The position numbers and the translations under genes are program-made. This document shows positions 6,861-13,848 of a stretch of DNA of 25,582 bases, piece after piece. Within the stretch, counting starts at the first letter, position 1. Every line of letters begins with the position of its first letter. This DNA comes from Thermoplasmata archaeon (GTDB lineage: Archaea; Thermoplasmatota; Thermoplasmata; Lutacidiplasmatales; UBA184). The stretch spans positions 1 to 25,582 of the forward strand of contig JASHTI010000109.1 in NCBI GenBank assembly GCA_030040625.1, read 5' to 3'. Below the pieces are notes generated by a model that ran no database searches, had not been told where the DNA came from, and worked only from the letters and a program-made list of their open reading frames with translations.

Positions 6861-7979
6861 ATGTCCGAGAGCAACGAATCAGAAGATCTGACTCGCGAGG
6901 CCTGCCGGAACATTCTCACGAAGTACCTCCGAGTGGAGAGGGGAGAGAACGTCGCGATCGAGACCTGGACCCATTGCCTGCCCATAGCCAGCGTCATGGT
7001 GGACGAAGCCCGCAAGCTCGGTGCAAGGACCCTCGTTCACTACGAGGACGAGCGAGCTTTCTGGGCAGCGATGGACCGGAAGCAGGGGAAACTCCTCGGA
7101 AAGGCCAGCGAGCCTGAGTGGTCCTCGCTGAAATCCACCGACGCGTACGTGTTCTTCTGGGGGCCGGAGGACCGGCCGAGGACGGCGCAGTACCCAGGGG
7201 CGAGCTTCAACGAGTCGACCCAGTACAACTCGGGATGGTACGAGGTCGCGTGTCAAACCGGTCTCCGTGGGGTCCGCATGGAAGTGGGCAATGCCGGGGA
7301 TCCTCAGGCGCGATTCTGGGGAGAGGATGGCCCGCAATGGAGGGAGAAGCTCATGCGGGGTTGTCTTGCGGATCCCGGGGAGATGGCCAGTGCGGGTGAT
7401 CGCCTCGCGAAGGCGTTGAGTGGGACACGGAAGGTCCGGGTGCGACATAAGAACGGGACAGACGTCGAGTTCCGGCTCAAGGGGGCCCCGGCGCGGGCCG
7501 ACCCTGGCTATCCGCAACCGAGAGACAAGGAGAACCCTCTCAACATCCTGAAATCGATGCCTGCCGGGATCTTCCGCGTCGCGTTGGACGAGAACTTCGG
7601 AGAGGGAGCCGTCGTGGCCAATCGGAAGAGCTACCCATCCATGGGTGTCAAACCGCTCGAGGGAGCCCGCTTCAGGTTCCACGAGGGAAAGCTCGTTGAA
7701 AGGTCGTTCTCTCAAGGCGCCGAATGGTTCGAGGCGGGGGTCACGAAAGGGGGCCCGGGCGCCGACCAGGTGGGCGCGCTGCACATCGGCCTCAACCCGA
7801 TGCTGGAAGAGGCTGCCAAAGTCGAGGATCAGGAATTGGGAGCGGTGCTCATCGGCGTGGGGGGCAACGAATCGATCGGCGGGTCGAATCCCGGGAAGTT
7901 CTTTGGTTTCGCCGTCGTCGGGAAACCCGAGGTCTGGGTGGACGATCGGCTCATCGTTCAGGATGGAAAAATCCTGTAG
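6861..7979 (+). CDS. M29 (aminopeptidase T/leucyl aminopeptidase)-like protein lacking the HxD metal ligands
   Basis: A 372-residue protein with the two-domain plan of the M29 family. The N-terminal domain begins EACRNILTKYLRVERGENVAIET, followed by VMVDEARKLGARTLVHYED and the segment YVFFWGPEDRPRTAQYP. The C-terminal domain has KVRVRHKNGTDVEFRLKG, ADQVGALHIGLNP, and ESIGGSNPGKFFGFAVVGKP leading to VWVDDRLIVQDGKIL. In active M29 enzymes the last region carries an HxD pair just before a hydrophobic FMIG-like stretch. Here those two positions are Phe348 and Phe350, so the usual dinuclear metal site should be broken. It may be a non-peptidase paralogue. Start ATG at 6861 has GGTGA just upstream. 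Confidence 0.8.
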   Translation: MSESNESEDLTREACRNILTKYLRVERGENVAIETWTHCLPIASVMVDEARKLGARTLVHYEDERAFWAAMDRKQGKLLGKASEPEWSSLKSTDAYVFFWGPEDRPRTAQYPGASFNESTQYNSGWYEVACQTGLRGVRMEVGNAGDPQARFWGEDGPQWREKLMRGCLADPGEMASAGDRLAKALSGTRKVRVRHKNGTDVEFRLKGAPARADPGYPQPRDKENPLNILKSMPAGIFRVALDENFGEGAVVANRKSYPSMGVKPLEGARFRFHEGKLVERSFSQGAEWFEAGVTKGGPGADQVGALHIGLNPMLEEAAKVEDQELGAVLIGVGGNESIGGSNPGKFFGFAVVGKPEVWVDDRLIVQDGKIL

Positions 7980-8545
7980 GATCGCTCTCGTGGCATGTTT
8001 GGCCAGCGCCCTGGGGTAGCCGGCACCACTACCGCGGGGCCGGCCTTCGGCTGCCCCCGCGACTCCGGGTTTGGGACGAGACCCACTCCTGCGAGAAATT
8101 CTCCGAGAGGATCCCGGACCGGGCTAACGGTGTGATAGGTGTCGTCGAGATTCAGCCAGAGGGTCCCATCGGACCTGAGAACCCTACGAACCTCGTCGAA
8201 GACCGACGCGAGGTGATCGACGAAGAGGTCCGGGTCCGGTTCGAGGCCCAACTGACCGAGCCAGCCCTTGCAACGAGAGCACGTCCTGCTCGTTCGAAGC
8301 TCAATGCTCGCCCCGGGATGGCCAGCTTGAGTGGATGCAGGGCCCGTCACATGGAGCAGCGAGCTTCTCCGTCGAGGTGGGAGAGTATACCAGTCGTGAC
8401 GGCAAGAGGGGTCCCCGCCCCAGAGCACGGGCGGAATCCCATAGTCCCTCAATCCCCAGTAGGGAGGCGAGGGGACGACGCAGTGAACCGACTCATCGGG
8501 CAGCGTCCGGAGGACCTCCCGGACCTCGCCTTCGAGGATGGCCGG
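7958..8545 (-). pseudogene. Truncated site-specific DNA methyltransferase (N4/N6, beta-type)
   Basis: The minus-strand frame reads ILEGEVREVLRTLPDESVH, CVVPSPPYWGLRDYG, VLWGGDPSCRHDW, LRTSRTCSRCKGWLGQLGLEP and DEVRRVLRSDGTLWLNLDD. These match the N-terminal half of amino-methyltransferases with the order catalytic SPPY, then a Cys-rich insert, then the RVLR.DGTLWLNL strand. The part that should follow (the SAM-binding FxGxG region and target recognition) is missing. The frame runs out within 165 bases and its stop overlaps the 3' end of the M29-like gene. At the other end an in-frame TAG (8546-8548) lies a few codons before ILEGEV, and a possible GTG start is in another frame. It is a decayed remnant. 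Confidence 0.7.
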
Positions 8546-8686
8546 CTACAGTCACGTCGGCATCATGGGCCGCCTCCAACTTCTTCGATCCGAGGAGGAT
8601 CGGCTGCCGGCTCCCCAGGCGTCCGGCAGGGCCTCTCCCTCAGACCGGGGGACGCTGCCGGCATGAGTTCTATAAGGAAAGTGTTA

Positions 8687-8760
8687 CGGGCCCGCCGGGA
8701 TTCGAACCCGGGTTTGAGGCTCCGGAGGCCTCCGTGATATCCAAGCTATACTACGGGCCC
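8687..8760 (-). tRNA. tRNA-Arg (anticodon CCG)
   Basis: It folds as a tRNA on the minus strand. Acceptor GGGCCCG (8754-8760) pairs with CGGGCCC (8688-8694). The anticodon stem GAGGC/GCCTC is perfect around the loop CTCCGGA (8721-8727), giving anticodon CCG. The T arm is CCGGG/CCCGG with loop TTCGAAT. The D arm is weak, with G10-C25 and T11-A24 but an A12-C23 mismatch. The discriminator base is G, CCA is not encoded, and there is no intron. A TATA-like box lies 29-34 bases upstream, and TTTCCTT follows downstream as a possible terminator. It marks the border between the accessory left part and the core right part. Confidence 0.92.
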
Positions 8761-8788
8761 GAGGCGGCCCGGCACGCTTCGCGGGGCT

Positions 8789-8794
8789 CTTAAT
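8789..8794 (-). promoter_or_regulatory. TATA-like box for tRNA-Arg
   Basis: ATTAAG on the minus strand lies 29-34 bases before the tRNA 5' end. That fits a transcript starting a few bases before the mature tRNA. Confidence 0.5.
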
Positions 8795-8813
8795 GTTCGG
8801 CCCTGCGCGAGCG

Positions 8814-9206
8814 CTAGGGCCCGGTCCGAGCGCCGGCCACGGAGACCCGGGCGCACCCGCGCGTGCGTCGGTACTCCCACAGCCGTCGATAGGCGGCTCG
8901 CAGCGCCCGGTCCGCCGGCGGCAGCCGCCGGAGCAGTTCCGCCCATCGGGGCCCGAGCGCCAGTCCGACGAGCGGGGTCGCCAGGTCCGCCCCGCTGCGG
9001 AGTCCGGCCCCGTCCTCCAGATGGGCGGAGGAGAAGCGGTCGGTCGGTGAGAGCTCGGCGAGTCGGGTCTCCGCCTCGGGGCTCGTCAGCGGCGTCGCCT
9101 GCACCCGGTGACGACTGACGCCCTCGGCGGTCCGCGCTAGGAGAGCGCAGGGCCCGCAGGCATCATCGTAGAAGAGACGGGCGGCGCGATCCGCGGCGAC
9201 GGGCAT
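8814..9206 (-). CDS. DCC-family (DUF393) thiol-disulfide oxidoreductase-like protein
   Basis: A 130-residue protein. The N-terminus ARLFYDDACGPCALLARTAEG carries the DCC signature: an Asp pair followed by CGPC (Cys17, Cys20), a thioredoxin-like dithiol. VQATPLTSPEAETRLAELS and the long helical C-terminal half (LLRRLPPADRALRAAYRRLWEYRR) follow the usual DUF393 plan, and the length is normal. Members are predicted dithiol oxidoreductases, but substrates are poorly known. It follows rps27ae on the same strand after 43 bases but has its own TATA-like box, so it is probably transcribed separately as well. Confidence 0.82.
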   Translation of the reverse strand: MPVAADRAARLFYDDACGPCALLARTAEGVSRHRVQATPLTSPEAETRLAELSPTDRFSSAHLEDGAGLRSGADLATPLVGLALGPRWAELLRRLPPADRALRAAYRRLWEYRRTRGCARVSVAGARTGP

Positions 9207-9229
9207 CGGACCGGGAAGCGAGCGCGGGA

Positions 9230-9235
9230 AGATAG
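9230..9235 (-). promoter_or_regulatory. TATA-like box for the DCC-family gene
   Basis: CTATCT on the minus strand lies 24-29 bases before the ATG at 9206. This suggests a leaderless transcript independent of the ribosomal operon upstream. Confidence 0.45.
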
Positions 9236-9249
9236 GCGCCCCGGCCCGG

Positions 9250-9438
9250 CTACGCCTTGGTTCCCTTGCCCTTGGCCGGCGGCGGGCTCTTCGACTCGGA
9301 GTAGCCGCAGCGGCCGCAGGAGCGACGGTTGCCGTGCTCGGCGAGGAACGTCCCCGGCCCGCACTTCGGGCAGGCGAGGTGCGTGCGGCGGAGCGTCTCG
9401 CCGCTGACGTCGTAGAGCCCGACCCGGGCCTTCGCCAC
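9250..9438 (-). CDS. rps27ae: Ribosomal protein S27ae (eS31)
   Basis: A 62-residue small-subunit protein with a C4 zinc ribbon: Cys23-x2-Cys26 (CPKCG) and Cys41-x2-Cys44 (CGRCGY), with the usual FLAEHGNR between them. Archaeal S27ae has no ubiquitin fusion, as here. The C-terminus is a short Ser/Pro/Lys tail (ESKSPPPAKGKGTKA). The start is GTG 9438, with AAGGAG about nine bases upstream formed by the last codons of rps24e, so translation is coupled to it. It is the last gene of the rpoE'-spt4-DPCK-rps24e-rps27ae operon. Confidence 0.95.
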   Translation of the reverse strand: MAKARVGLYDVSGETLRRTHLACPKCGPGTFLAEHGNRRSCGRCGYSESKSPPPAKGKGTKA

Positions 9439-9444
9439 GGCGGC

Positions 9445-9906
9445 TCACTCCTTCTTCGGATGCGCCTTGGCGTGCTTGGCCGGCTCGGCGGCCTCCGGCT
9501 TCGGCTCCGCCTTCGCGGCGGGCTCGGCCTTCGCCTCGGCCTTCGGCGCCTCGGCGGGCTTGGCCGGCTTCGCCTCGGCGGCCGGCGCCGGCTCGGCGGC
9601 GGGGGCGGGCCCCTTCGCGGCCTTCTCCTTGAGCCCGTTGCGGACGAGGATGTGCTCGCGGCTGATCGACTTCGCCGCATCGGTGGAGTCGTAGATGTTC
9701 GCCTCGCCGCGCGTGACGGCGGTGCCGAAGCGCGGTCGCATGCGTTCGATCACGACCCGGTCCTTCGGAGCGTTGACCGCCTTGGCGAGCTCGGTCCTGA
9801 CGCTGTCGCGCGTGGGGGTCGCGGCGGTCGCATGAGCGACCTCGAACCGCAGCTCATGGCGCTTGAGCAGCGGGTTCGTCCGCTCCTCGACGATCCTAAT
9901 CTCCAT
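9445..9906 (-). CDS. rps24e: Ribosomal protein S24e (eS24) with long Ala/Pro/Lys/Glu tail
   Basis: A 153-residue protein. The first roughly 100 residues are a normal S24e: EIRIVEERTNPLLKRHELRF, TPTRDSVRTELAKAVNAPKD, RVVIERMRPRFGTAVTRGEANIYD in one domain, and EHILVRNGL. Archaeal S24e proteins usually end there. Here a tail of about 50 residues follows, built almost only from Ala, Pro, Lys and Glu, ending KAHPKKE. The ATG at 9906 lies inside the end of the dephospho-CoA kinase gene (11-base overlap), with GGTGGGGA directly before it. It is part of the ribosomal small subunit and is co-transcribed with rps27ae. Confidence 0.95.
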   Translation of the reverse strand: MEIRIVEERTNPLLKRHELRFEVAHATAATPTRDSVRTELAKAVNAPKDRVVIERMRPRFGTAVTRGEANIYDSTDAAKSISREHILVRNGLKEKAAKGPAPAAEPAPAAEAKPAKPAEAPKAEAKAEPAAKAEPKPEAAEPAKHAKAHPKKE

Positions 9907-10453
9907 TCCCCACCCGTCGCAGCTCCATTTGGGCGATGAGATCGCGCACCCGCGCCTTCGCCACGTCGTCGACGAGCACGAAGGAGACCCCCTCACCTGG
10001 GATGCCGTATATAACGGTCGCTCCGACCGGGAGCGATTCGACGAGGGCGAGGGCCCCGAGGTCCTCCTCGCCGTCGACCTCGAGCAGGCCACCGCCGGCG
10101 TCGACCAGCTCGCGGACCGCCGACCGCAGCGCCTCGGTCAGCTGACCGGGCGGGTTCGCGACGCGGAGGGTGCGCTGCCGGCCTAGCGGCCGGTAGGCGT
10201 CGGGGGCGACCGGCTCGTCCCGGCGGCTCTTGTAGTCGACGATGCCGATCAGGGGCGGGTGCTCCAGCGCGAGGGCCCGGCCGACGACCCGGTCGCCGCA
10301 GGCGCCGAAGGTGCGGAGCGCCCGGATCCGGCGGTCCGCGGCCTCGCCGGAGTAGACCGGTCCGTACTTCGCCGCGAGGGTCTCGCGGAGCGCCTCCGGG
10401 ACGACCCAGACGCGACCGTTACTTGACGCGGAGCGCGTACCGGCCCGCGTCAT
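9896..10453 (-). CDS. GTP-dependent dephospho-CoA kinase (DUF359)
   Basis: A 185-residue protein of the archaeal DUF359 family, which phosphorylates dephospho-CoA with GTP in the last step of CoA synthesis. Diagnostic stretches are FGACGDRVVGRAL, PPLIGIVDYKSRR, RVANPPGQLTEAL, LLEVDGEEDLGALAL and VIYGIPGEGVSFVLVDD. The Asp and Glu residues in VDYKSRR and VDGEEDL are the expected metal and GTP contacts. The ATG lies 35 bases inside the end of spt4, and no other start codon is available before the conserved part. The placement between spt4 and rps24e is the known archaeal arrangement. Its N-terminal 15 residues are poorly conserved. Confidence 0.92.
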   Translation of the reverse strand: MTRAGTRSASSNGRVWVVPEALRETLAAKYGPVYSGEAADRRIRALRTFGACGDRVVGRALALEHPPLIGIVDYKSRRDEPVAPDAYRPLGRQRTLRVANPPGQLTEALRSAVRELVDAGGGLLEVDGEEDLGALALVESLPVGATVIYGIPGEGVSFVLVDDVAKARVRDLIAQMELRRVGNGD

Positions 10454-10604
10454 GGATCCCCATCTTCTTCGCGATCTCGCTGCGCACCGGATCGATGACG
10501 ACGAGGTAGCCCTGCCACTCCCGCGACAGCTCGCCGCCGCAACGGGGACACTTCGCCTGGTCGGTGATCGTGCGGCAGTTCTTGCACGCGCGCAGGTTCA
10601 TCAT
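10419..10604 (-). CDS. spt4: Transcription elongation factor Spt4 (RNA polymerase subunit E'')
   Basis: A 61-residue zinc protein. Cys7 and Cys10 (CKNC) with Cys19 and Cys22 (CPRCGG) make the C4 ribbon. WQGYLVVIDPVRSEIAKKMGI follows as the Spt5-binding strand and helix, ending with the usual GRYALRVK. With Spt5/NusG it forms the processivity clamp on archaeal RNA polymerase. The start is one of two adjacent ATGs (10604 or 10601), 16 bases after the rpoE' stop. Its end overlaps the dephospho-CoA kinase gene. Confidence 0.95.
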   Translation of the reverse strand: MMNLRACKNCRTITDQAKCPRCGGELSREWQGYLVVIDPVRSEIAKKMGIHDAGRYALRVK

Positions 10605-10620
10605 GGCAGCGTCGACCGTC

Positions 10621-11250
10621 CTAGCCCGCCGCCGCGGGTCCCTTCGCCGGGGCCTTCTTGCCGCCGGCCGGGGCGGCCGGCTTCTTGCCCGCCCGCTCGT
10701 CGGCCTTACGGTGCGCCTCGGTGATCCACTCGAAGCGTCCGAGCGCCGGCTGGCGCATCGTCAGCCCGATGCGACTGTCGCGTGGGGAGATCTCCGAGAG
10801 GGAGAGCGAGACGACGCGCGCCCGGACCTTGTAGCCGACCTTGAGGTCGCGCTTGGTCTCGACGCCGACCAGCCGCTGGTTGTGCTCGTCGATGTTCACC
10901 CGGTCGTCCATGATCTGGGAGACGTGCAGGAGCCCGTCCAGGGGCCCGAACCGCACGAAGGCGCCGAACTTCCGGATCTCCACCACCGACCCCTCCACGA
11001 CCTCCTGGATCTCGGGCCGGAAGAGGAGCGCCTCGTACTCGACCTCCTGGTAGACCCCGCCGTCGCCGTGGATGATGTGGCCCTCGCCGACCGGCTTGAC
11101 GTCCCGGATCGTGACCGCCAGGCTCTGGCCGTCCACCAGCTTCCCCTCGAACTGCTGCTGGGCGAGCTCAACGAGGACGGTGGCGAGCTCCGGTCCGAGC
11201 CGCGACGGGGGGATACGGACCACGTCGCGGCGGTGATCGAGATAATACAT
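10621..11250 (-). CDS. rpoE1: RNA polymerase subunit E' (Rpo7/RpoE1)
   Basis: A 209-residue protein. The N-terminal RNP-like domain starts MYYLDHRRDVVRIPPSRLG and contains GEGHIIHGDGGVYQEVEYEAL. The C-terminal S1/OB domain has GSVVEIRKFGAFVRFGPLDGLLHVSQIMDD and the RLVGVETKRDLKVGYKVRARVVSLS region. With Rpo4 it forms the polymerase stalk, which helps open promoters and binds the emerging RNA. A basic Ala/Pro/Lys/Gly tail of about 28 residues follows the conserved end. The ATG at 11250 was chosen because a TATA-like box lies 25-33 bases before it and the sequence starts like the family. It is the first gene of the five-gene operon. Confidence 0.95.
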   Translation of the reverse strand: MYYLDHRRDVVRIPPSRLGPELATVLVELAQQQFEGKLVDGQSLAVTIRDVKPVGEGHIIHGDGGVYQEVEYEALLFRPEIQEVVEGSVVEIRKFGAFVRFGPLDGLLHVSQIMDDRVNIDEHNQRLVGVETKRDLKVGYKVRARVVSLSLSEISPRDSRIGLTMRQPALGRFEWITEAHRKADERAGKKPAAPAGGKKAPAKGPAAAG

Positions 11251-11274
11251 CCGCGCCGCGCGAGAAAGGTGCGG

Positions 11275-11283
11275 TATTTGATA
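11275..11283 (-). promoter_or_regulatory. TATA-like box for the rpoE' operon
   Basis: TATCAAATA on the minus strand lies 25-33 bases before the ATG at 11250. It is one of the most AT-rich runs in this part of the window and likely drives the five-gene operon. Confidence 0.6.
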
Positions 11284-11360
11284 GTTCGTGTGGCGGTGGC
11301 GGGCGGCGCGGCGCAGGCGCTCGCCGCGATCCGGGCCCGCCGGTCCCTCCGCGGCCCGCC

Positions 11361-12440
11361 TCAGGGGACCGGGGGCCGGGAGGCGGCGACGGCCGGCCGG
11401 GGGGTCGTACCGGCGCTCCCGATCCCGAGCGTCCGGTCCGTGGTGGCGATCGAGGTCGGCCCGTCGGCGAGCTCGAACATCGCCCGGAGGGCGTCGATGT
11501 TCTCGGGGACGACGATCGACTCCTGGTGGATCGCCTGGAAGAAGTAGGCGTCCCGGCCCTCGAGACGGATGCCGCGCTCCCAGAGGACGTTCTCCATCAG
11601 GTCGGCGGTCGCAGCTCCGTGCCCCGCGCGGTCCCGGGCGTATTCCATCGCCTGCGGGGTGCCGTCGACCCCCTCCGTCGGCCCGAAGACGTGGAACCGG
11701 GGGCTGGCGCGGAAGGCGGCGACCAGTTCGGCCGCGCCCGCCGGGGCGCGGGCGAGGCGGACGTGGTTGACGTGAACGTGCATCAGCGTCGTGGGGACGA
11801 CGACCGCGGCGGTCGCGATCGAGAGCTCGGGAAGGACCGTCCGGGCGTCCGGGCCGTGGTGCGACGGAAGGTCGAGCGTCGGCACGATCCCGTCGATCGG
11901 GCCCCGCTTCGTCTCGGCCGGGTCGGCGGCCCGACGGACGAGGGTCGCCTCCCAATGCTCGACCCCCCAGTGGCGGAGGAGGACCGCGGCCGCGCGGGTG
12001 AGGCCCGTGGTGTTGCAGGAGACGACGCGGAGCGAGCGCTTGCCGCGCCCGGCGTCGTAGTTGGCGAGCGCGCTGAACGACGCCTCGGCGACGTCCGGCT
12101 CCTCGCCGCCCTGGTAGATCGCGCGGACCCCGGCCTGCCGGTAGAGCGCCTGGTTCTCCCGGCCGACGTCCTCCGGGCTCGCGTCGACGATGACGTCGAC
12201 CCGGCCGAGCAGGTCGGCGAGACGGCCGGCGACCGGCAGGCCCGCGGCGCGGAACTTCTCGGGGTTCCCTTCCCCCGCGACGAAGAGCGGGTAGCCACGG
12301 TCGGCCGCCCGTCGCGCGACGTAATCCGGCCGGGTCTTGGCGACGCCGACCAGCTCGAGGTCCGGCTGACGGACGACGGCGTCCGCGACCCGTTTGCCGA
12401 TCGTACCGTAGCCGTTGACACCGACCCGGATCTTCGCCAT
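11361..12440 (-). CDS. gap: Archaeal type II glyceraldehyde-3-phosphate dehydrogenase
   Basis: A 359-residue NAD(P)-dependent enzyme of glycolysis and gluconeogenesis. RVGVNGYGTIGKRVADAV is the Rossmann entry. VVSCNTTGL carries the catalytic Cys142. The segments LPSHHGPDARTVLP and TTLMHVHVNHVRL, then VVPENIDALR, are characteristic of the archaeal family rather than the bacterial one. Known archaeal enzymes have about 335-340 residues; the excess is a C-terminal Ala/Pro/Arg-rich tail (TTPRPAVAASRPPVP). The start is ATG 12440; longer frames lack family sequence. It is divergent from the acyl-CoA dehydrogenase gene, with about 100 bases between starts. Confidence 0.95.
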   Translation of the reverse strand: MAKIRVGVNGYGTIGKRVADAVVRQPDLELVGVAKTRPDYVARRAADRGYPLFVAGEGNPEKFRAAGLPVAGRLADLLGRVDVIVDASPEDVGRENQALYRQAGVRAIYQGGEEPDVAEASFSALANYDAGRGKRSLRVVSCNTTGLTRAAAVLLRHWGVEHWEATLVRRAADPAETKRGPIDGIVPTLDLPSHHGPDARTVLPELSIATAAVVVPTTLMHVHVNHVRLARAPAGAAELVAAFRASPRFHVFGPTEGVDGTPQAMEYARDRAGHGAATADLMENVLWERGIRLEGRDAYFFQAIHQESIVVPENIDALRAMFELADGPTSIATTDRTLGIGSAGTTPRPAVAASRPPVP

Positions 12441-12471
12441 CGGGGTCCCCGCCCGAGGAGCGGTCTCCGGG

Positions 12472-12477
12472 GTAATG
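12472..12477 (-). promoter_or_regulatory. TATA-like box for GAPDH
   Basis: CATTAC on the minus strand lies 32-37 bases before the ATG at 12440. It would give a leader of only a few bases. Confidence 0.4.
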
Positions 12478-12511
12478 ACCTTCGCGGCCCGCGGCGGCGG
12501 CGCCCCCCACG

Positions 12512-12517
12512 CTAAAT
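12512..12517 (+). promoter_or_regulatory. TATA-like box for the acyl-CoA dehydrogenase
   Basis: CTAAAT lies 27-32 bases before the ATG at 12544, in the divergent spacer shared with GAPDH. Confidence 0.5.
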
Positions 12518-12543
12518 CCTCGGCGACGCGTCCGCCGCCTCCG

Positions 12544-13734
12544 ATGGAGTTCCGGCTCTCGGACGAGGAGCGGGCGTTCCAGGAGGCGGCGCGGCGGTTC
12601 GGCGACCGCGTCCTGCGTCCGCACGAGCGCCAGATCGACGCGGAGGGGCGCATCCCCCCCGAGGTCCTGTCGGCGATGGCGGAGCTCGGACTGCTCGCGA
12701 TGCCGGTCCCCGAGGCCTACGGCGGGATGGGCGCCTCGGCCGTGCTGACCGAGATCGCCGCCGAGGAGGTCGGACGGGGTGATTTCTCGATGGCGACGGC
12801 GGTCTTCTTCCTGCTCGAGGCCGGCTGGGGGCACATCCTCGCCCGCCACGGCACGGAGGAGGCGAAGCAGGAGATCCTCCCGGCCGTGACGGGGGGCCGC
12901 GCCTTCCTCGGGATCGCGACGACGGAGCCGACCGGGGGCAGCGACCTCGCGAACATGCGGACGACCGCCCGTCGCGACGGCGATCGGTTCGTCCTCCGGG
13001 GCGAGAAGGCGTTCGTCTCCGGCGTGGAGGAGGCGAAGCGGCTCGGCGGGGGTCACCTCACGCTCGCGAAGGCGGAGGGAGGCGGCTTCGACTTCCTGTA
13101 CGTGCCGACGCGCAGCGACGGGATCTCGACCCAGCGATTCGAGAACATGGGACGGATGGGGATCTCCACCGGCGGGCTCTCCTACGCTGACGTCGGGGTC
13201 CCGGCGAAGTATCTGATCGGGACCGAGCACCGGGGCTTCGACTGCGCGATGGAGGGGTTCAGCGTCGCCCGGACCTTCGTCAGCGCCGCCTGCATCGGCG
13301 CCGCCGAGCGGGCCCTCGAGACGGGCATCGGCTGGATCCGGGAGCGGAAGGCGTTCGGCCAGCCGCTCGGCAAGTTCGAGGCGATCCAGTTCGAGCTCGT
13401 CGACCTCTACACGCAGGTCGAGGCGGTCAAGTGGCAGTGCCGCCGCGCCGCCTGGCTCCTGGACCAGTACCCGCTCCGCGGCGACGCCTCGCACCGCTCC
13501 GAGGTCGACCTCGCCGTCGCGTCCGTCAAGCTCACCGCTCCCCCGATCGCCTTCGAGTGCGTCAAGCGCGTGATGATGTGGTTCGGGGCCGCCGGCTACA
13601 CCAAGGACGCGGGCCTCGAGCTCGGGCTCCGCGGGATCATGAGCTACCTGGTCGGCGCCGAAGGGGGCCTCAACATCATGCGCATCATCCTGGGCCGCGA
13701 GCTCCTCGGAAAGGAGTTCGTCCCGTACAAGTGA
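12544..13734 (+). CDS. Acyl-CoA dehydrogenase
   Basis: A 396-residue flavoprotein of the ACAD family. The N-terminal helical domain is EFRLSDEERAFQEAARRFGD to LGLLAMPVPEAYGGMGAS. The middle beta domain has FLGIATTEPTGGSDLANM (FAD and substrate loop) and DRFVLRGEKAFVSG. The C-terminal helical domain has RKAFGQPLGKFEAIQFELVD and YTKDAGLELGLRG. The catalytic base is probably the Glu of GAEGGLNIMRIILGRE, which aligns with the EGTSQI-type Glu of medium-chain enzymes. It oxidises an acyl-CoA at the alpha-beta carbons and passes electrons to ETF; no ETF or other fatty-acid gene is adjacent. The acyl substrate cannot be told. The start is ATG 12544; a longer frame overlaps GAPDH. Confidence 0.93.
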   Translation: MEFRLSDEERAFQEAARRFGDRVLRPHERQIDAEGRIPPEVLSAMAELGLLAMPVPEAYGGMGASAVLTEIAAEEVGRGDFSMATAVFFLLEAGWGHILARHGTEEAKQEILPAVTGGRAFLGIATTEPTGGSDLANMRTTARRDGDRFVLRGEKAFVSGVEEAKRLGGGHLTLAKAEGGGFDFLYVPTRSDGISTQRFENMGRMGISTGGLSYADVGVPAKYLIGTEHRGFDCAMEGFSVARTFVSAACIGAAERALETGIGWIRERKAFGQPLGKFEAIQFELVDLYTQVEAVKWQCRRAAWLLDQYPLRGDASHRSEVDLAVASVKLTAPPIAFECVKRVMMWFGAAGYTKDAGLELGLRGIMSYLVGAEGGLNIMRIILGRELLGKEFVPYK

Positions 13735-13814
13735 GGCGCGAAGGGCGCGGGCGAGCCCCCGCGGCCCCCGAGGAGGCGGGCGTGCCGGGGTCTCGCAGGG
13801 TCCACGGCACGTTC

Positions 13815-13821
13815 AAGTAAT
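13815..13821 (+). promoter_or_regulatory. TATA-like box for glutamate dehydrogenase
   Basis: AAGTAAT lies 28-34 bases before the GTG at 13849, after a very GC-rich spacer that follows the acyl-CoA dehydrogenase stop. Confidence 0.45.
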
Positions 13822-13848
13822 CCCGGCCGGCTCCCCGCCCGATTCGAG

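Noticed and set aside
10621..13494. A 957-codon open frame on the minus strand
   Set aside because: Only its last 209 codons, from ATG 11250, are a gene (RpoE'). The rest runs antisense to the acyl-CoA dehydrogenase and in another frame over GAPDH, and is Arg/Pro/Gly-rich, as expected where GC-rich codons remove stops.
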